DNA of 64,000 nt from Brevibacillus parabrevis (GCF_003710905.1 NZ_RHHV01000013.1:62001-126000), one strand, 5' to 3'. Counted from the first letter of the stretch, positions 46,422-54,701 are shown. Program-made: numbers and translations. Notes: generated from the sequence alone by a model not told the origin.

Positions 46422-47209
46422 TTTTTTTCTCCGAACAGACCAGCGAGCTTTTGGTAGGTCGGCGGAAACTCTGCCTGATAGCGCAGGAAGGACGGGATCG
46501 GGTAGCGTATCCCGCCTTTTTGCGTGGCTGCCAGCCCTTCCACCAGCTCGGCTGCATCGCGGAAATGAAAGCTGAACGCCATCTCGTGGTCCTGCGTCTG
46601 GGCAAACAGCCGATCCCCGTAACAGGGGACGATCACTTGCGGTTGTCCGGTCTGGATCGGCTTGATCGCAATATCGGCGCAGTCCGCCCGGCTGGAAAAA
46701 GTGGACGGAATCGAGCCGCCGCGCTTGTAGAGCATTCCCGCCACCAGCCGCATCACCTGTGCCGCGTTTCCGTAAATGACAACCACGTCCGGCTCGACCT
46801 GCGCCCGCTCCAGTGGGTATGACACGTAGTAGCCGCTTTCCTCCGCCGAAAATTTCGGGACATCCGCCTCGCTTTTCGCTCCCGTTTCCAGCGAGTCTGT
46901 GTACATCCCGCAAGCGAGATGGCCCTCGGTGTAAAACGCAGGTTGTTCCTCGTAGCCGAACGCCACCTGCGCGATCGGACAGGACAGATCTGCGCCGTTC
47001 ATGGCAATGCTCCAGCCATAACGTCGCGAAAAGCCGACCGCCTGGCAAATCGTGATCGGGTACCCCAAGTCTTGCTGCGGTCGCTTTGCCTTTGTCGGCA
47101 ATGCCGCTTCCTCGCGAATGATCGAAATGCCCACAGGGAACGTTTCCGTCCGCACATACGTTTGAATGGCCTCATTCAACTCCAGGGCAGTAATGGTACT
47201 CGTGCTCAT
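46418..47209 (-). CDS. DUF169 domain protein
   Basis: 263 residues from ATG 47209 behind GAGGAGGAG; an earlier in-frame start lacks a site. DUF169 marks: FPVGISIIREEAALP, CQAVGFSRRYGWSIAMNGADLSCPIAQVAFG, SYYVSYPLERAQVEPDVVVIYGNAAQVMRLV. Cys and His residues (CPIAQ, ADCADIA, CYGDR) suggest a cofactor or metal site, but no function is established. Convergent with the DinB gene and shares the CTAG tetranucleotide: its stop is 46418-46420, the DinB stop 46419-46421. Confidence 0.82.
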   Translation of the reverse strand: MSTSTITALELNEAIQTYVRTETFPVGISIIREEAALPTKAKRPQQDLGYPITICQAVGFSRRYGWSIAMNGADLSCPIAQVAFGYEEQPAFYTEGHLACGMYTDSLETGAKSEADVPKFSAEESGYYVSYPLERAQVEPDVVVIYGNAAQVMRLVAGMLYKRGGSIPSTFSSRADCADIAIKPIQTGQPQVIVPCYGDRLFAQTQDHEMAFSFHFRDAAELVEGLAATQKGGIRYPIPSFLRYQAEFPPTYQKLAGLFGEKN

Positions 47210-47427
47210 AGCGCTTCTCCTCCTCGATTCAACAAAATTGCTCTCGCTCACCAAAACACCCGTACACTGAATTTTTCGTCTTTTCAACCCTCATGTCCTG
47301 TCTGTCCGCCCTATTTCTTTGCAAACTTACAACATCGTAAGGTAGTGGAAAGGAAAATCGATATCTCCTGGCCCCGTTTCCTGTTAGGATAAGAAAAGAT
47401 TACGCAACAGGCACGGAGGCTTGACCC

Positions 47428-48021
47428 ATGAAAAAACTGGCAACCTTTTTACTCGCGACGACCATCCTGGCGTTGTTTATCATAGGCTGTTCCAAGCCCA
47501 ATACACCTGAACAGGTGCAGGGGCTGGGAAAAGAAGAAGCGGCGCAAATCGCTGCGGGCGCTGTTCGTCAATATTATCATCTGACGGTAGATACCGCCGA
47601 TCGGGAAATTACACTTGAAGACCCTGCCAAACTGATCGATGCCGCCACTGGCGAGCCGATCTACAAAGGAGTGCCCGTTCACGCCCTGCTTCGCGGCGAG
47701 CCGAAAAGCGGAGATATATCCGGCTACCACGCGATCATCGAGCCAAAGACAAAGCAGCTTCTCTCGCTCTCGATTGACGTGATTGGCAAAGACGGCGAGA
47801 AAGCGACGAAAACGATCGCTGAAGCCGATCTGGAAAAAGCCGCAGCCGACTTCGTGCGCTCGCAAAACTTGCTGGCCACGGCTGACTTTCAGCTCGTTCG
47901 GACTTCCGAGGCCACAGACAACGATCTCAAGCGCTACTTTTACTATTCAGACGGCCACAACGCAATCGCCATCGGGGTCGATACTGCCTTGAAGCAGGTC
48001 GTCACCTTCACCTATGACTGA
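47428..48021 (+). CDS. Small exported lipoprotein of unknown function
   Basis: 197 residues. Lipobox FIIGC (MKKLATFLLATTILALFIIGC) gives a membrane-anchored exported protein. The rest looks like a PepSY-type fold: an alpha segment KEEAAQIAAGAVRQYY, then beta-rich sequence with GYHAIIEPKTKQLLSLSIDV, and a second repeat EADLEKAAADFVRSQ ... NAIAIGVDTALKQVVTF. Not recognised further. Lies alone, convergent with the VWA lipoprotein gene across a shared terminator. Confidence 0.75.
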   Translation: MKKLATFLLATTILALFIIGCSKPNTPEQVQGLGKEEAAQIAAGAVRQYYHLTVDTADREITLEDPAKLIDAATGEPIYKGVPVHALLRGEPKSGDISGYHAIIEPKTKQLLSLSIDVIGKDGEKATKTIAEADLEKAAADFVRSQNLLATADFQLVRTSEATDNDLKRYFYYSDGHNAIAIGVDTALKQVVTFTYD

Positions 48022-48109
48022 TGTAGCCGACTACCGACTGCATGCAGCGAAAGCGAAACACCGTGCGATTGCTCCGGCAGAAACGCCCCAGACTGCTTTT
48101 CGTGCAAAA

Positions 48110-48150
48110 AAGTCCCGTTGCCAGACACACCGTCTCAGGCAGCGGGACTT
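48110..48150. terminator. Bidirectional terminator at the end of the pilus locus
   Basis: AAGTCCCGTTGCC pairs with GGCAGCGGGACTT across a 15-bp loop that itself has AGAC/GTCT pairing; A-run before and TTTC after. Ends the lipoprotein gene and the VWA gene. Confidence 0.82.
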
Positions 48151-48154
48151 TCTA

Positions 48155-49468
48155 TTAGCTTCCACTGTATTTTTCCTCGATTTCCTCTTTCATTTCCTGA
48201 TAAGTCTTGTTGGTAAGGTTCACCAAATAATCGGTAAGCTCTTCTTTCGCCTGCGAGGCTAACGCTTCCCTGTCCTGTCTCTGCTTCGTAAAATACGCTT
48301 TGGCCTGGCTGCCGATCTTGCCGCTTGCCGCCAAATACTCGATCGCGCTTCCGATGTTCAAGCTCTCCCGCCAGCTTTTCTCGTACCAGTCCCGGTTGTA
48401 GGCGTCGATCCACTTGCGGCGGTCGATCAGCACCTCGCCTACTTCCGTCAGGGCGTCCCGCTTCCACTGCTCCCACTTTTGAGCGATTTCTTTTGCCCGC
48501 TCCAGCTCTCTTTTGAATTGCTCGCGGTTCGTCACGTTGGCATACAAGCCTTCCGATGCCTGGGCAATCGCCTTCAATTGCTTCTGCCCTTCGGCGTTCA
48601 TGTCAAAGCCGATCACGTTTACGAGCGGCATGATTTGCGACTGGGACAGCTCTTTGGCTACAGCCACCGGATCGCCGCCGCAAGTCTCGATGCCGTCGCT
48701 GACGAGGTAGATGACGTTCGTGTTTTTATCCGCCGAAAACGCGGCCAAATCTTGCTGGGCAAGCTTGAGAGAATGGGCGATTGACGTCCAGCCAGTCGGC
48801 TCAAACAGTGCAAGCGCCTGGTCCAGCCGCTTCGGCTCGTACGATTGCAGCGGATAGACAAGATCGCTGCTGGAGCAGGAGAGCTGTTTGTCTCCATCGG
48901 CATTGCTCCCTTTATGTCCATAGACGCGCAGCGAAATGTTTGCTTCCTCCGGGAGTGATTCGGCAAATTCCTTGATCGCTTCCTTGGCCAGTTGCATCTT
49001 GGTTTTGTCTCCCATTTTCCCGGCCATGCTGCCGCTCGCGTCCAAAATGATTTCGACGTTAAAATTTTCCCGAAACTGAAACCGCGCATCCTCGATGCCG
49101 GGATCTCCAAACGAAGCCAATTTCCAGCGATCCACAACCATCTGCGGACTGAGGTAGTCTTCGGAGAACAAAACGAGCAGCTGATTCCAGTACAGTTGCA
49201 AATACGCTTCGTTCATCCCATCCACCACAGTAGGCATTTTGTCGAGAATGGCAGCAATAGCCGGCCGATGCGGATGCTGGGCGAGGTAAAAATGCGTGCC
49301 CGCCAACTGTCCGGGCTGCTCCGCAATCAACTCCTGCGTGTTTTGCGGCCATTTCACCTCGCCCACTCGCGGCCCTGCTCCAGATGCGCCAAGGGTGCAG
49401 CCGCACAGCAGCAGTGCCGTCATCAAGCTGTTCACCAGGCCGAGCATTCGCCTGTACTTACCGTGCAT
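48155..49468 (-). CDS. VWA (MIDAS) lipoprotein, paralogue 1 of the Tad locus
   Basis: 437 residues. Lipobox LLCGC (Cys24) anchors it outside the membrane. After an N-terminal region (about 30-135) comes a von Willebrand factor A domain (about 138-320) with an intact metal-ion-dependent adhesion site DASGSMAG (143-150), and TGWTSIAHSL and LVSDGIETCGGDP completing the site. Two conserved cysteine stretches (LSCSSSD and ETCGGD) may form a disulfide. The C-terminal part (about 340-437) is a charged helical bundle. Paralogue 52851-54260 shares nearly the same VWA core. Both frame the accessory genes of the Tad locus. Probably a surface adhesin or assembly factor; partner unknown. Confidence 0.85.
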   Translation of the reverse strand: MHGKYRRMLGLVNSLMTALLLCGCTLGASGAGPRVGEVKWPQNTQELIAEQPGQLAGTHFYLAQHPHRPAIAAILDKMPTVVDGMNEAYLQLYWNQLLVLFSEDYLSPQMVVDRWKLASFGDPGIEDARFQFRENFNVEIILDASGSMAGKMGDKTKMQLAKEAIKEFAESLPEEANISLRVYGHKGSNADGDKQLSCSSSDLVYPLQSYEPKRLDQALALFEPTGWTSIAHSLKLAQQDLAAFSADKNTNVIYLVSDGIETCGGDPVAVAKELSQSQIMPLVNVIGFDMNAEGQKQLKAIAQASEGLYANVTNREQFKRELERAKEIAQKWEQWKRDALTEVGEVLIDRRKWIDAYNRDWYEKSWRESLNIGSAIEYLAASGKIGSQAKAYFTKQRQDREALASQAKEELTDYLVNLTNKTYQEMKEEIEEKYSGS

Positions 49469-49538
49469 TCGGTCATAGCCTCCTTGTCGTGTGTATGTTC
49501 TGCATCATCGGATATGACGAGATGAACCGTGCTTTCCT

Positions 49539-50210
49539 TTACAGCGTGATAGAACTGAGAAAAAACCCTCCTGCCGCATGGAGAAAGCCAATCTGTCTGC
49601 TCGATCCCGTCTGGTACACTTCCTCCTCGTGCTTCGGGTCAGGCATGAAGGAAAAGTCAAACGTAGTGGAGCGGAAGCGGACAGAAGTCTGTACCTGGAT
49701 GCGCTCATCCGCGGTGACGACAATTTGCGAACCGGGCACTGTGGCGTGATTGGCGTCGAGGATCGTGACGACGACATCCCGCAGCTTCGGGGCCGCTTCT
49801 GCAAGACCCGCCTGCACATACAGCAGCAGCTCCACGTTTGCTGGCAGCCAGCTTCCCAGCACCTGGTCAATCGCTTCGTACCGCACCTCGCTCCTGGCCC
49901 AATCCGGATGGCTCGCGCGGATAGCGGCTTCCGCCTGATCCACGAACGGCTTGATGTATGTCTCGTCCTTCAGGCGCATGGGAGATCGATCGTAGCGAAC
50001 GAGTGCCTTTTCCATCTCGTCGTAGATCGGCTTGACCGCCGCCAGCGCCGCTTGCTGCGCACTGTCTGACGCTTGCTCCTTGACGACGAAGACTGTCGAG
50101 AGGTTAAACAGCGCCATGAACAAGATGAGCATGATGAGCATAAAGATCGTAAGCGTAAAGATTGTGACATTGCCTCGTTCATTCCGCAAACACGCCAGCC
50201 AGTCTCTCAT
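49539..50210 (-). CDS. TadG-like pseudopilin
   Basis: 223 residues. N-terminal NERGNVTIFTLTIFMLIMLILFMAL is a TadE/G-type type IV prepilin-like helix (about 10-40), with GN|V pattern but without the Glu at +5, so processing is uncertain. The rest is a soluble domain predicted extracytoplasmic (about 45-223). Directly follows the TadE-like gene with no gap (start 50210, TadE stop 50211). Confidence 0.7.
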   Translation of the reverse strand: MRDWLACLRNERGNVTIFTLTIFMLIMLILFMALFNLSTVFVVKEQASDSAQQAALAAVKPIYDEMEKALVRYDRSPMRLKDETYIKPFVDQAEAAIRASHPDWARSEVRYEAIDQVLGSWLPANVELLLYVQAGLAEAAPKLRDVVVTILDANHATVPGSQIVVTADERIQVQTSVRFRSTTFDFSFMPDPKHEEEVYQTGSSRQIGFLHAAGGFFLSSITL

Positions 50211-50702
50211 CTAGTGAACCACCCTGCTCGTGATCTCGCGCTGGAACGAAATCCTTTTGTCCGCCTCATCCATGTTCTGTGTCAAAATATCCGGCAAAAA
50301 GGCGATTTCCAGGTTCGCGCCGACCATGACTTTGAAGTACCCGTCACTTGTCGTCTCGATGTACGACTCTCCCCTGTCGAAGCCGATACCGCCACCCGCT
50401 CCGGCTAACACTTTTTCAGCGGCGTTCAGTGCACTGGCCTCGCTCCCGGTGATGGCGAATACTTTTGCCGCCTCATTGGCAGCCGATTGCGCGGCGATCA
50501 CCCCGTACACGCCGATCAAAAACTGCCAGCAAACGAGCATGATGAGAAAAAGCAGCGGCAAAATCCCGAGAAACTCAATCGTGACCGAGCCTTTTTCCCC
50601 GGACAGCAGACGCGACAGCTTTCCTGCGTTCCTCGCGTTCGCGCGGCCCTGTCTTGCGCCCGGCATCACCCACTGCCTGGGCGTACGGTTAAACAGACGC
50701 AT
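50211..50702 (-). CDS. TadE-like pseudopilin
   Basis: 163 residues. The prepilin-like segment is at about 35-60: EKGSVTIEFLGILPLLFLIML, with Glu at +5 after the Gly, the TadE processing site. A 30-residue basic leader precedes it. Overlaps the downstream end of the small membrane gene by 37 bp. Its mature part is a minor pilin that nucleates the Flp pilus or links it. Confidence 0.78.
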   Translation of the reverse strand: MRLFNRTPRQWVMPGARQGRANARNAGKLSRLLSGEKGSVTIEFLGILPLLFLIMLVCWQFLIGVYGVIAAQSAANEAAKVFAITGSEASALNAAEKVLAGAGGGIGFDRGESYIETTSDGYFKVMVGANLEIAFLPDILTQNMDEADKRISFQREITSRVVH

Positions 50703-50890
50703 GTTTCTTCCGGAGAAAAGCCAGATGATTTTTTTTTCATAAACGGCAGCCCGATCGCCAAAATGACCAGCTGGATCGGAAAGTCTCCCCGGTAAATGGC
50801 GCCGATGATCGCCGCAGGCACAATCAGGGCGTAAAAATAAAGCAGCATGAACTTCCAGAAACGCTGCCAGTTTTTCTCCTGCTTGGACAT
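50666..50890 (-). CDS. Small two-helix membrane protein (paralogue of the next gene), possible frameshift
   Basis: 74 residues as read; ATG 50890 follows GGAGGGGG. QEKNWQRFWKFMLLYFYALIVP and IQLVILAIGLPFMKK make two membrane helices, matching RQRFWNGIAIVLYGVLLP and LLVWFALPYIEQ of the gene at 50930-51130. After LPFM the frame enters a run of nine A (ATG AAA AAA AAA TCA). With one A less it would read LPFMKKNHLAFLRKKHASV and stop 15 bp inside tadE, and that end resembles the paralogue end (LPYIEQSGMEYARRKEVKW) better than the present MKKKSSGFSP tail. Either an assembly error in the homopolymer or a slippage site. Confidence 0.6.
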   Translation of the reverse strand: MSKQEKNWQRFWKFMLLYFYALIVPAAIIGAIYRGDFPIQLVILAIGLPFMKKKSSGFSPEETCVCLTVRPGSG

Positions 50891-50929
50891 GTCGTTTCCC
50901 CCTCCATGATTATTCGCTTGGCGTCGTCT

Positions 50930-51130
50930 CTACCACTTCACTTCTTTGCGGCGTGCGTACTCCATGCCAGACTGTTCGATATAGGGCAGCGCAAACCAGA
51001 CAAGCAGCAGCGGATACGGAATCGTCTCCCCCACTACCATGAGCAGGCAGCAGAGCGGCAGGAGCACGCCGTACAAAACAATCGCGATCCCGTTCCAAAA
51101 CCGCTGCCTTTTCGCTTCTTTTGTCGTCAA
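50930..51130 (-). CDS. Small two-helix membrane protein
   Basis: 66 residues, TTG start (51130) behind GGGAGGAGGG. Two hydrophobic segments (about 11-33, 37-52) and a basic C terminus. Paralogous to the 50666-50890 product. The TTG overlaps the TGA stop of the upstream membrane protein gene (TTGA, 51127-51130), so it is translationally coupled. Function unknown; being within the Tad transcript suggests a role in the pilus or envelope. Confidence 0.65.
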   Translation of the reverse strand: MTTKEAKRQRFWNGIAIVLYGVLLPLCCLLMVVGETIPYPLLLVWFALPYIEQSGMEYARRKEVKW

Positions 51131-51846
51131 GCCGTATCCCTCCTCCCGGTATCCACGCTCTCCGCAGTCGCTGGCTCACTCATCCATCTGTGCGTATACA
51201 TCGTCAGCATCACCGCCATCAGCGGAAAGAAAATGACATTCAGCAAAATCTGCGTAAAGAAAACCGCGCCAAAGCTGGTCGTAATGTACGTGACGGTAAA
51301 CAGCCCGATCACACTGATGCCCCACTCGATGGCGCTAATCAGCAAAATCACGCCGAGAATAGAGAAAAAATGCTTTTTCCCCAGCGCAAACGCCTTTTTC
51401 CAGCTCTGCTGCACCGGCTGTTTTTTCATGACCGTCAAATAAGGAGTCAAGTAAAACAGCACGAGGATGACAATCCCCGGCACAAAAAACAGCATCATGC
51501 CAAAAGACACGGCCAGGACGTAGACGATCCCGAAGACAAACACGGCAAAGCCTTGGTCCAAAAACGTGCGCAATGCCTGGCGAATCGGCCGTTCCTCTCC
51601 CGCAAGCTCGCTTTGCACATACTGGGCAAACGGAAGCTGCACGACTGTCAAAAACACGAGCAGCAAAAACAGGTTGAAAAAGGCGGAAACCACCTGCCCG
51701 CCCGTCAAGGCAGCGATAAAGTGGATATAGTTGACGGTAAAATTGTGAATGAGCAAAAAAGGCAGAACGACGACCGCTGACAAGAGCAGCATGGACTCGA
51801 TATTGCGTGTATAAAACAGGAAGCTTTCTTTGATCGGATGCTTCAC
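51127..51846 (-). CDS. Multipass membrane protein of the Tad locus
   Basis: 239 residues, about six membrane helices (MLLLSAVVVLPFLLIHNF, FFNLFLLLVFLTVVQLPF, FAVFVFGIVYVLAVSFGMMLF, ILVLFYLTPYLTVM, FFSILGVILLISAIEWG, LLNVIFFPLMAVMLTMY). The layout (short loops, QSWKKAFALGKKHFFS before helix 5) resembles the glycerophosphoryl diester phosphodiesterase membrane domain / DUF975 class of unknown membrane proteins. Function not recognised. Its stop overlaps the TTG start of the next gene. Confidence 0.65.
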   Translation of the reverse strand: MKHPIKESFLFYTRNIESMLLLSAVVVLPFLLIHNFTVNYIHFIAALTGGQVVSAFFNLFLLLVFLTVVQLPFAQYVQSELAGEERPIRQALRTFLDQGFAVFVFGIVYVLAVSFGMMLFFVPGIVILVLFYLTPYLTVMKKQPVQQSWKKAFALGKKHFFSILGVILLISAIEWGISVIGLFTVTYITTSFGAVFFTQILLNVIFFPLMAVMLTMYTHRWMSEPATAESVDTGRRDTA

Positions 51847-51900
51847 TCTGACTCATTCCCATCTAACGTTTTGGCGGCCAGTCACGACCAGTATCAGACG

Positions 51901-52809
51901 CTAGGCGAACCGTTTGAACAGCTTGCGTCCCCATTTCGCCAGCTTGCTGCCTACCCACAGAACGCCGCCGACTGAGACAAGCACGACAGCGGCCGTCTGC
52001 CCTCCGGGAATCATGGCGGCGATGACCCCGGCATCCATGAGCGTGCTGCCGAAGCTGCCTGTTCCGTCGATCGCATAGTCGATGCGCTCAGACTGGCTGT
52101 TGCCTGAATCAAAGGCATCCTGAAAGTTCGTGAAGGTGTCGATGCTGTCAAACACCAGACTGATTCCCGCTGTCGCGACGTTCAAGCCTTTGACCAGTCC
52201 TGTCACTTGCAGGCTGCTTGCCGTGTCTTTGATGAACTTGAAATTCATCCAGGCGGAAGCAGCGTCGAAGCCGTCGACAGGCAAGCCGCTCACCCAGTCG
52301 AAGGAAGTGTCTTTCAGATGAATGTCGATCGCCTTGACGCCCAGCTCGACCAAAAACAGGCTGCGCATGCTGGCAAAGGTAGCCGGGTCTACATTCCCTT
52401 CCGCCATGTCGGCCACCATGCTGAGACTGCCGCCGAACGCACTGTTGATCGACCAGTTTACATAGTCGTAGGCTTTGGAATCGCCCTTGCCGGAAAGGCT
52501 GCCCGGTGTGACGCTCCCTGGCTGAACATTGCCAGGACGGGTGTTTCCTACATCCAGACTCCCCGGCTGTATCTCACCGGGCGAAATCTCTCCTGTTTCC
52601 CATTGAAAACTACCAGGCTGTATGTCATTTGGCGAAATATTTCCCGGCCTGATCTCTCCCGGCTGGACTGCGCCTGGACGCACGTCGCCAGGCGCCACAG
52701 ACTCTGCATGCACAAAAGCTGCAAAGGGGAAAAGATTGATCACCAGTATGAACAGGGCAACGATGGCAGCCCAATTCGTCCGTCTTGCTAGACGCTTCAC
52801 AGCATTCAC
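51901..52809 (-). CDS. Protein with tandem [VI]xPGx pentapeptides and C-terminal membrane segment
   Basis: 302 residues from GTG 52809 behind AAGGA (a TTG at 52833 or a GTG at about 52797 are alternatives). N-terminal hydrophobic segment WAAIVALFILVINLFPFAAFVHAES is a signal peptide or anchor. Then about 13 pentapeptides of the form [VIL]xPG[DAENS] at about 38-104, each with Pro-Gly expected to make a beta turn. A soluble Asp/Ser-rich helical domain follows (about 120-260), and near the C terminus a hydrophobic segment (AVVLVSVGGVLWVGSKL) with a basic end (KWGRKLFKRF). No family recognised. It is inside the Tad transcript between the VWA lipoprotein and the multipass protein; it may span the wall as a stalk. 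Confidence 0.6.
   Translation of the reverse strand: MNAVKRLARRTNWAAIVALFILVINLFPFAAFVHAESVAPGDVRPGAVQPGEIRPGNISPNDIQPGSFQWETGEISPGEIQPGSLDVGNTRPGNVQPGSVTPGSLSGKGDSKAYDYVNWSINSAFGGSLSMVADMAEGNVDPATFASMRSLFLVELGVKAIDIHLKDTSFDWVSGLPVDGFDAASAWMNFKFIKDTASSLQVTGLVKGLNVATAGISLVFDSIDTFTNFQDAFDSGNSQSERIDYAIDGTGSFGSTLMDAGVIAAMIPGGQTAAVVLVSVGGVLWVGSKLAKWGRKLFKRFA
52498..52698 (-). repeat. 15-bp-phase coding repeat (xPGx pentapeptides)
   Basis: About 13 units of five codons, consensus [V/I]-x-P-G-[D/A/E/N/S], for example VAPGD, VRPGA, VQPGE, IRPGN, IQPGS, ISPGE, VQPGS, VTPGS. Two units are degenerate (ISPND, FQWETGE region). Confidence 0.8.
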
Positions 52810-52850
52810 CCCGATTTCCTTAATCCCTGGCAAACCACTGATTGGCGGCG

Positions 52851-54260
52851 CTAGTTTCCGCCTGCATTGATGCCGTACTGCTCAGAAATGGCTTCAATGG
52901 TTTCCTTGTATGATTTTTTGGCCAGAGAATCGAGCATGTCTTCCAGTTCGTCCGCCCGTTTATCCACGTTTCGCTTATGTTCATCCTGCAATCGGGCCAA
53001 CCCTTCGGCGAGCTGCTGCGGGAACCGTTTATCCCGTTTGATCTGCCGAATCATCCAGTCGACGTTTCGCTTCTCATCGTCGGCCAAAAACTTCCACTCC
53101 AGCTTGTAGTGCGTATTGTTTACGAGCAGATTGACTTTTCGGGAGTACGCTTCACTGGATTCCTTGCGCCTCCATTTGTACCACTCGTCCGCAATTTCTT
53201 TTGCTTTGGAAAATTCGTCCTGCAACCCTTTTTTGTCGCGGATCGATACATAGCGGCCGCGCGCTGCTTCTGCGACTGCCTTTAGCTGCTTTTGTCCCTC
53301 TCCGTCCACGTCAAAGCCGATGACATTCAAGACAGGCGTGATGTTAGAATCCGCCAACTGCTTCGCTGCTGCCACCGGATCTCCGCCGCATGTCTCGATT
53401 CCGTCGCTGACGAGAAAAATCAGGTTGGTATTCTTGTCCCCGGCAAGCTGACTCAAATCTTTCTCTGCCTCCTGCAAGGAATGAGCGATCGGAGTCCAGC
53501 CCGTCGGTTGGAATTGATTCAAGCTTGCGGCGAGCTTTCCGGCGTCGTATTTTTGCAACTGGTACACCAGCTCGCTGCTGCTGCAAGAAAGCGCCTTGTC
53601 GGAGTCTTTGCCGCTCCCTTCGTTCCCGTACACGCGGAGGGCCACATTCGCCTCTTTGGGCAACGTCTCGGCAAACGCTTTGATCGCTTCCTTGGCCGCG
53701 TCCATTTTGGTTTTGCCGTCCATCCGGCCTGCCATGCTGCCGCTCGCGTCGAGAATAATTTCGACGTTGTACTGCTCCTTGAACTGAAAGCGGGGATCGT
53801 CGATTTCAGGACTTCCGAACGAAGCCATTTTGATATCTTCGATCAGCCGTTCCGGATCGGGGTAGTCTTCGGCGAATAGCCCGAGCAGCGCCATATAGTA
53901 CATGCCGACAACCTCCTGATCGGGGTTTTCGATGGCGGGCAGCTCCTGCAAAAACGTCTGCAGCTCTTGTTCATGCTCGGAATAGTTGCTTCCCGCATAG
54001 CGCCCGATAGGAAAACTGGCAATCTCGGCGGCCGTCTCCGGAATTTTTGTGGCTCCCTCAGGAAGCAATGCTTTCAGGGAAGCGATTTGCTCCTCCTTCG
54101 ACGACTTCTGCTCCTGATTGACTGGCTGTTCCACCTGCTCGTTGGACACCGCTTCCGGTGGCGTCGTCGGTTCCTGCGTGCTCGACGGCTCGTCGCTGGA
54201 GCAAGCATGCAAGATGACCATCAGCCCGAGGGCTGCAATCAGTACCTTGATAGCTTTCAT
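52851..54260 (-). CDS. VWA (MIDAS) lipoprotein, paralogue 2 of the Tad locus
   Basis: 469 residues. Lipobox VILHAC (Cys20) with a Ser/Thr/Pro/Gln linker (about 21-58). VWA domain at about 165-350: DASGSMAG (171-178), TGWTPIAHSL, LVSDGIETCGGDP; Cys pairs LSCSSSE and ETCGGD match the paralogue at 48155-49468. The C-terminal helical bundle (about 355-469) is rich in Lys/Arg/Glu. MIDAS residues look intact, so metal-dependent ligand binding is plausible. It sits right after the Flp pilin gene. Confidence 0.86.
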   Translation of the reverse strand: MKAIKVLIAALGLMVILHACSSDEPSSTQEPTTPPEAVSNEQVEQPVNQEQKSSKEEQIASLKALLPEGATKIPETAAEIASFPIGRYAGSNYSEHEQELQTFLQELPAIENPDQEVVGMYYMALLGLFAEDYPDPERLIEDIKMASFGSPEIDDPRFQFKEQYNVEIILDASGSMAGRMDGKTKMDAAKEAIKAFAETLPKEANVALRVYGNEGSGKDSDKALSCSSSELVYQLQKYDAGKLAASLNQFQPTGWTPIAHSLQEAEKDLSQLAGDKNTNLIFLVSDGIETCGGDPVAAAKQLADSNITPVLNVIGFDVDGEGQKQLKAVAEAARGRYVSIRDKKGLQDEFSKAKEIADEWYKWRRKESSEAYSRKVNLLVNNTHYKLEWKFLADDEKRNVDWMIRQIKRDKRFPQQLAEGLARLQDEHKRNVDKRADELEDMLDSLAKKSYKETIEAISEQYGINAGGN

Positions 54261-54302
54261 CTGTATGTACCTCCGTCATTTCAGAGCTGCTTGTTGTTCC
54301 CA

Positions 54303-54351
54303 GGCAAAAAACAGGGAAAGTTAGTGGTGAAAATCAGCTTCCACCACTAAC
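54303..54351 (-). terminator. Attenuator-like terminator after the Flp pilin gene
   Basis: Minus strand GTTAGTGGTG (54342-54351) pairs with CACCACTAAC (54320-54329), followed by TTTCCCTGTTTTTT. It stands between flp and the VWA lipoprotein gene (start 54260). A leaky hairpin here would let the major pilin be made in excess over the accessory genes. Confidence 0.7.
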
Positions 54352-54378
54352 CGTAGGCACCGGAATTGACGCTTGGCA

Positions 54379-54603
54379 TTAGTCACCTGTAATCTTGTCG
54401 CCAATGTGCTCAATGACATCGGACAGCGTGCCGGAAACGGCGTTGCCCACGTTTTCATCTTTGCTGAAAAAGGTCGCTACAGCGCCAAGCACCGCCAGGA
54501 CGACTGCAGCCAGTGCGATCCATTCAATCGATTGCGCTCCCTTTTCGTTGCGCAGGGAAAAGCTTGCTTTTACAAACAGTTTTTGCATCAATGTTGTCAC
54601 CAT
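54379..54603 (-). CDS. Flp-type type IVb pilin
   Basis: 74 residues from ATG 54603 behind GGAGG (an upstream in-frame TTG is inside that site). Prepilin signature EKGAQSIEWIALAAVVLAVLG: Gly22 before the processing point, Glu27 at +5 and Trp28 where most Flp pilins have Tyr. The hydrophobic N terminus is followed by a short soluble tail (about 48-74), the small size normal for Flp. Likely the major pilin of the Tad fibre, processed by the peptidase at 60091-60543. Confidence 0.82.
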   Translation of the reverse strand: MVTTLMQKLFVKASFSLRNEKGAQSIEWIALAAVVLAVLGAVATFFSKDENVGNAVSGTLSDVIEHIGDKITGD

Positions 54604-54701
54604 CGTTTTTTCCTCCAAACGGGAATGTATTTAATAGGTAAAAAATGACTCCCGGACGCCTCTGCCTGCATCACCTCCCTTACAGGCATCCGATCCAGCA
54701 T

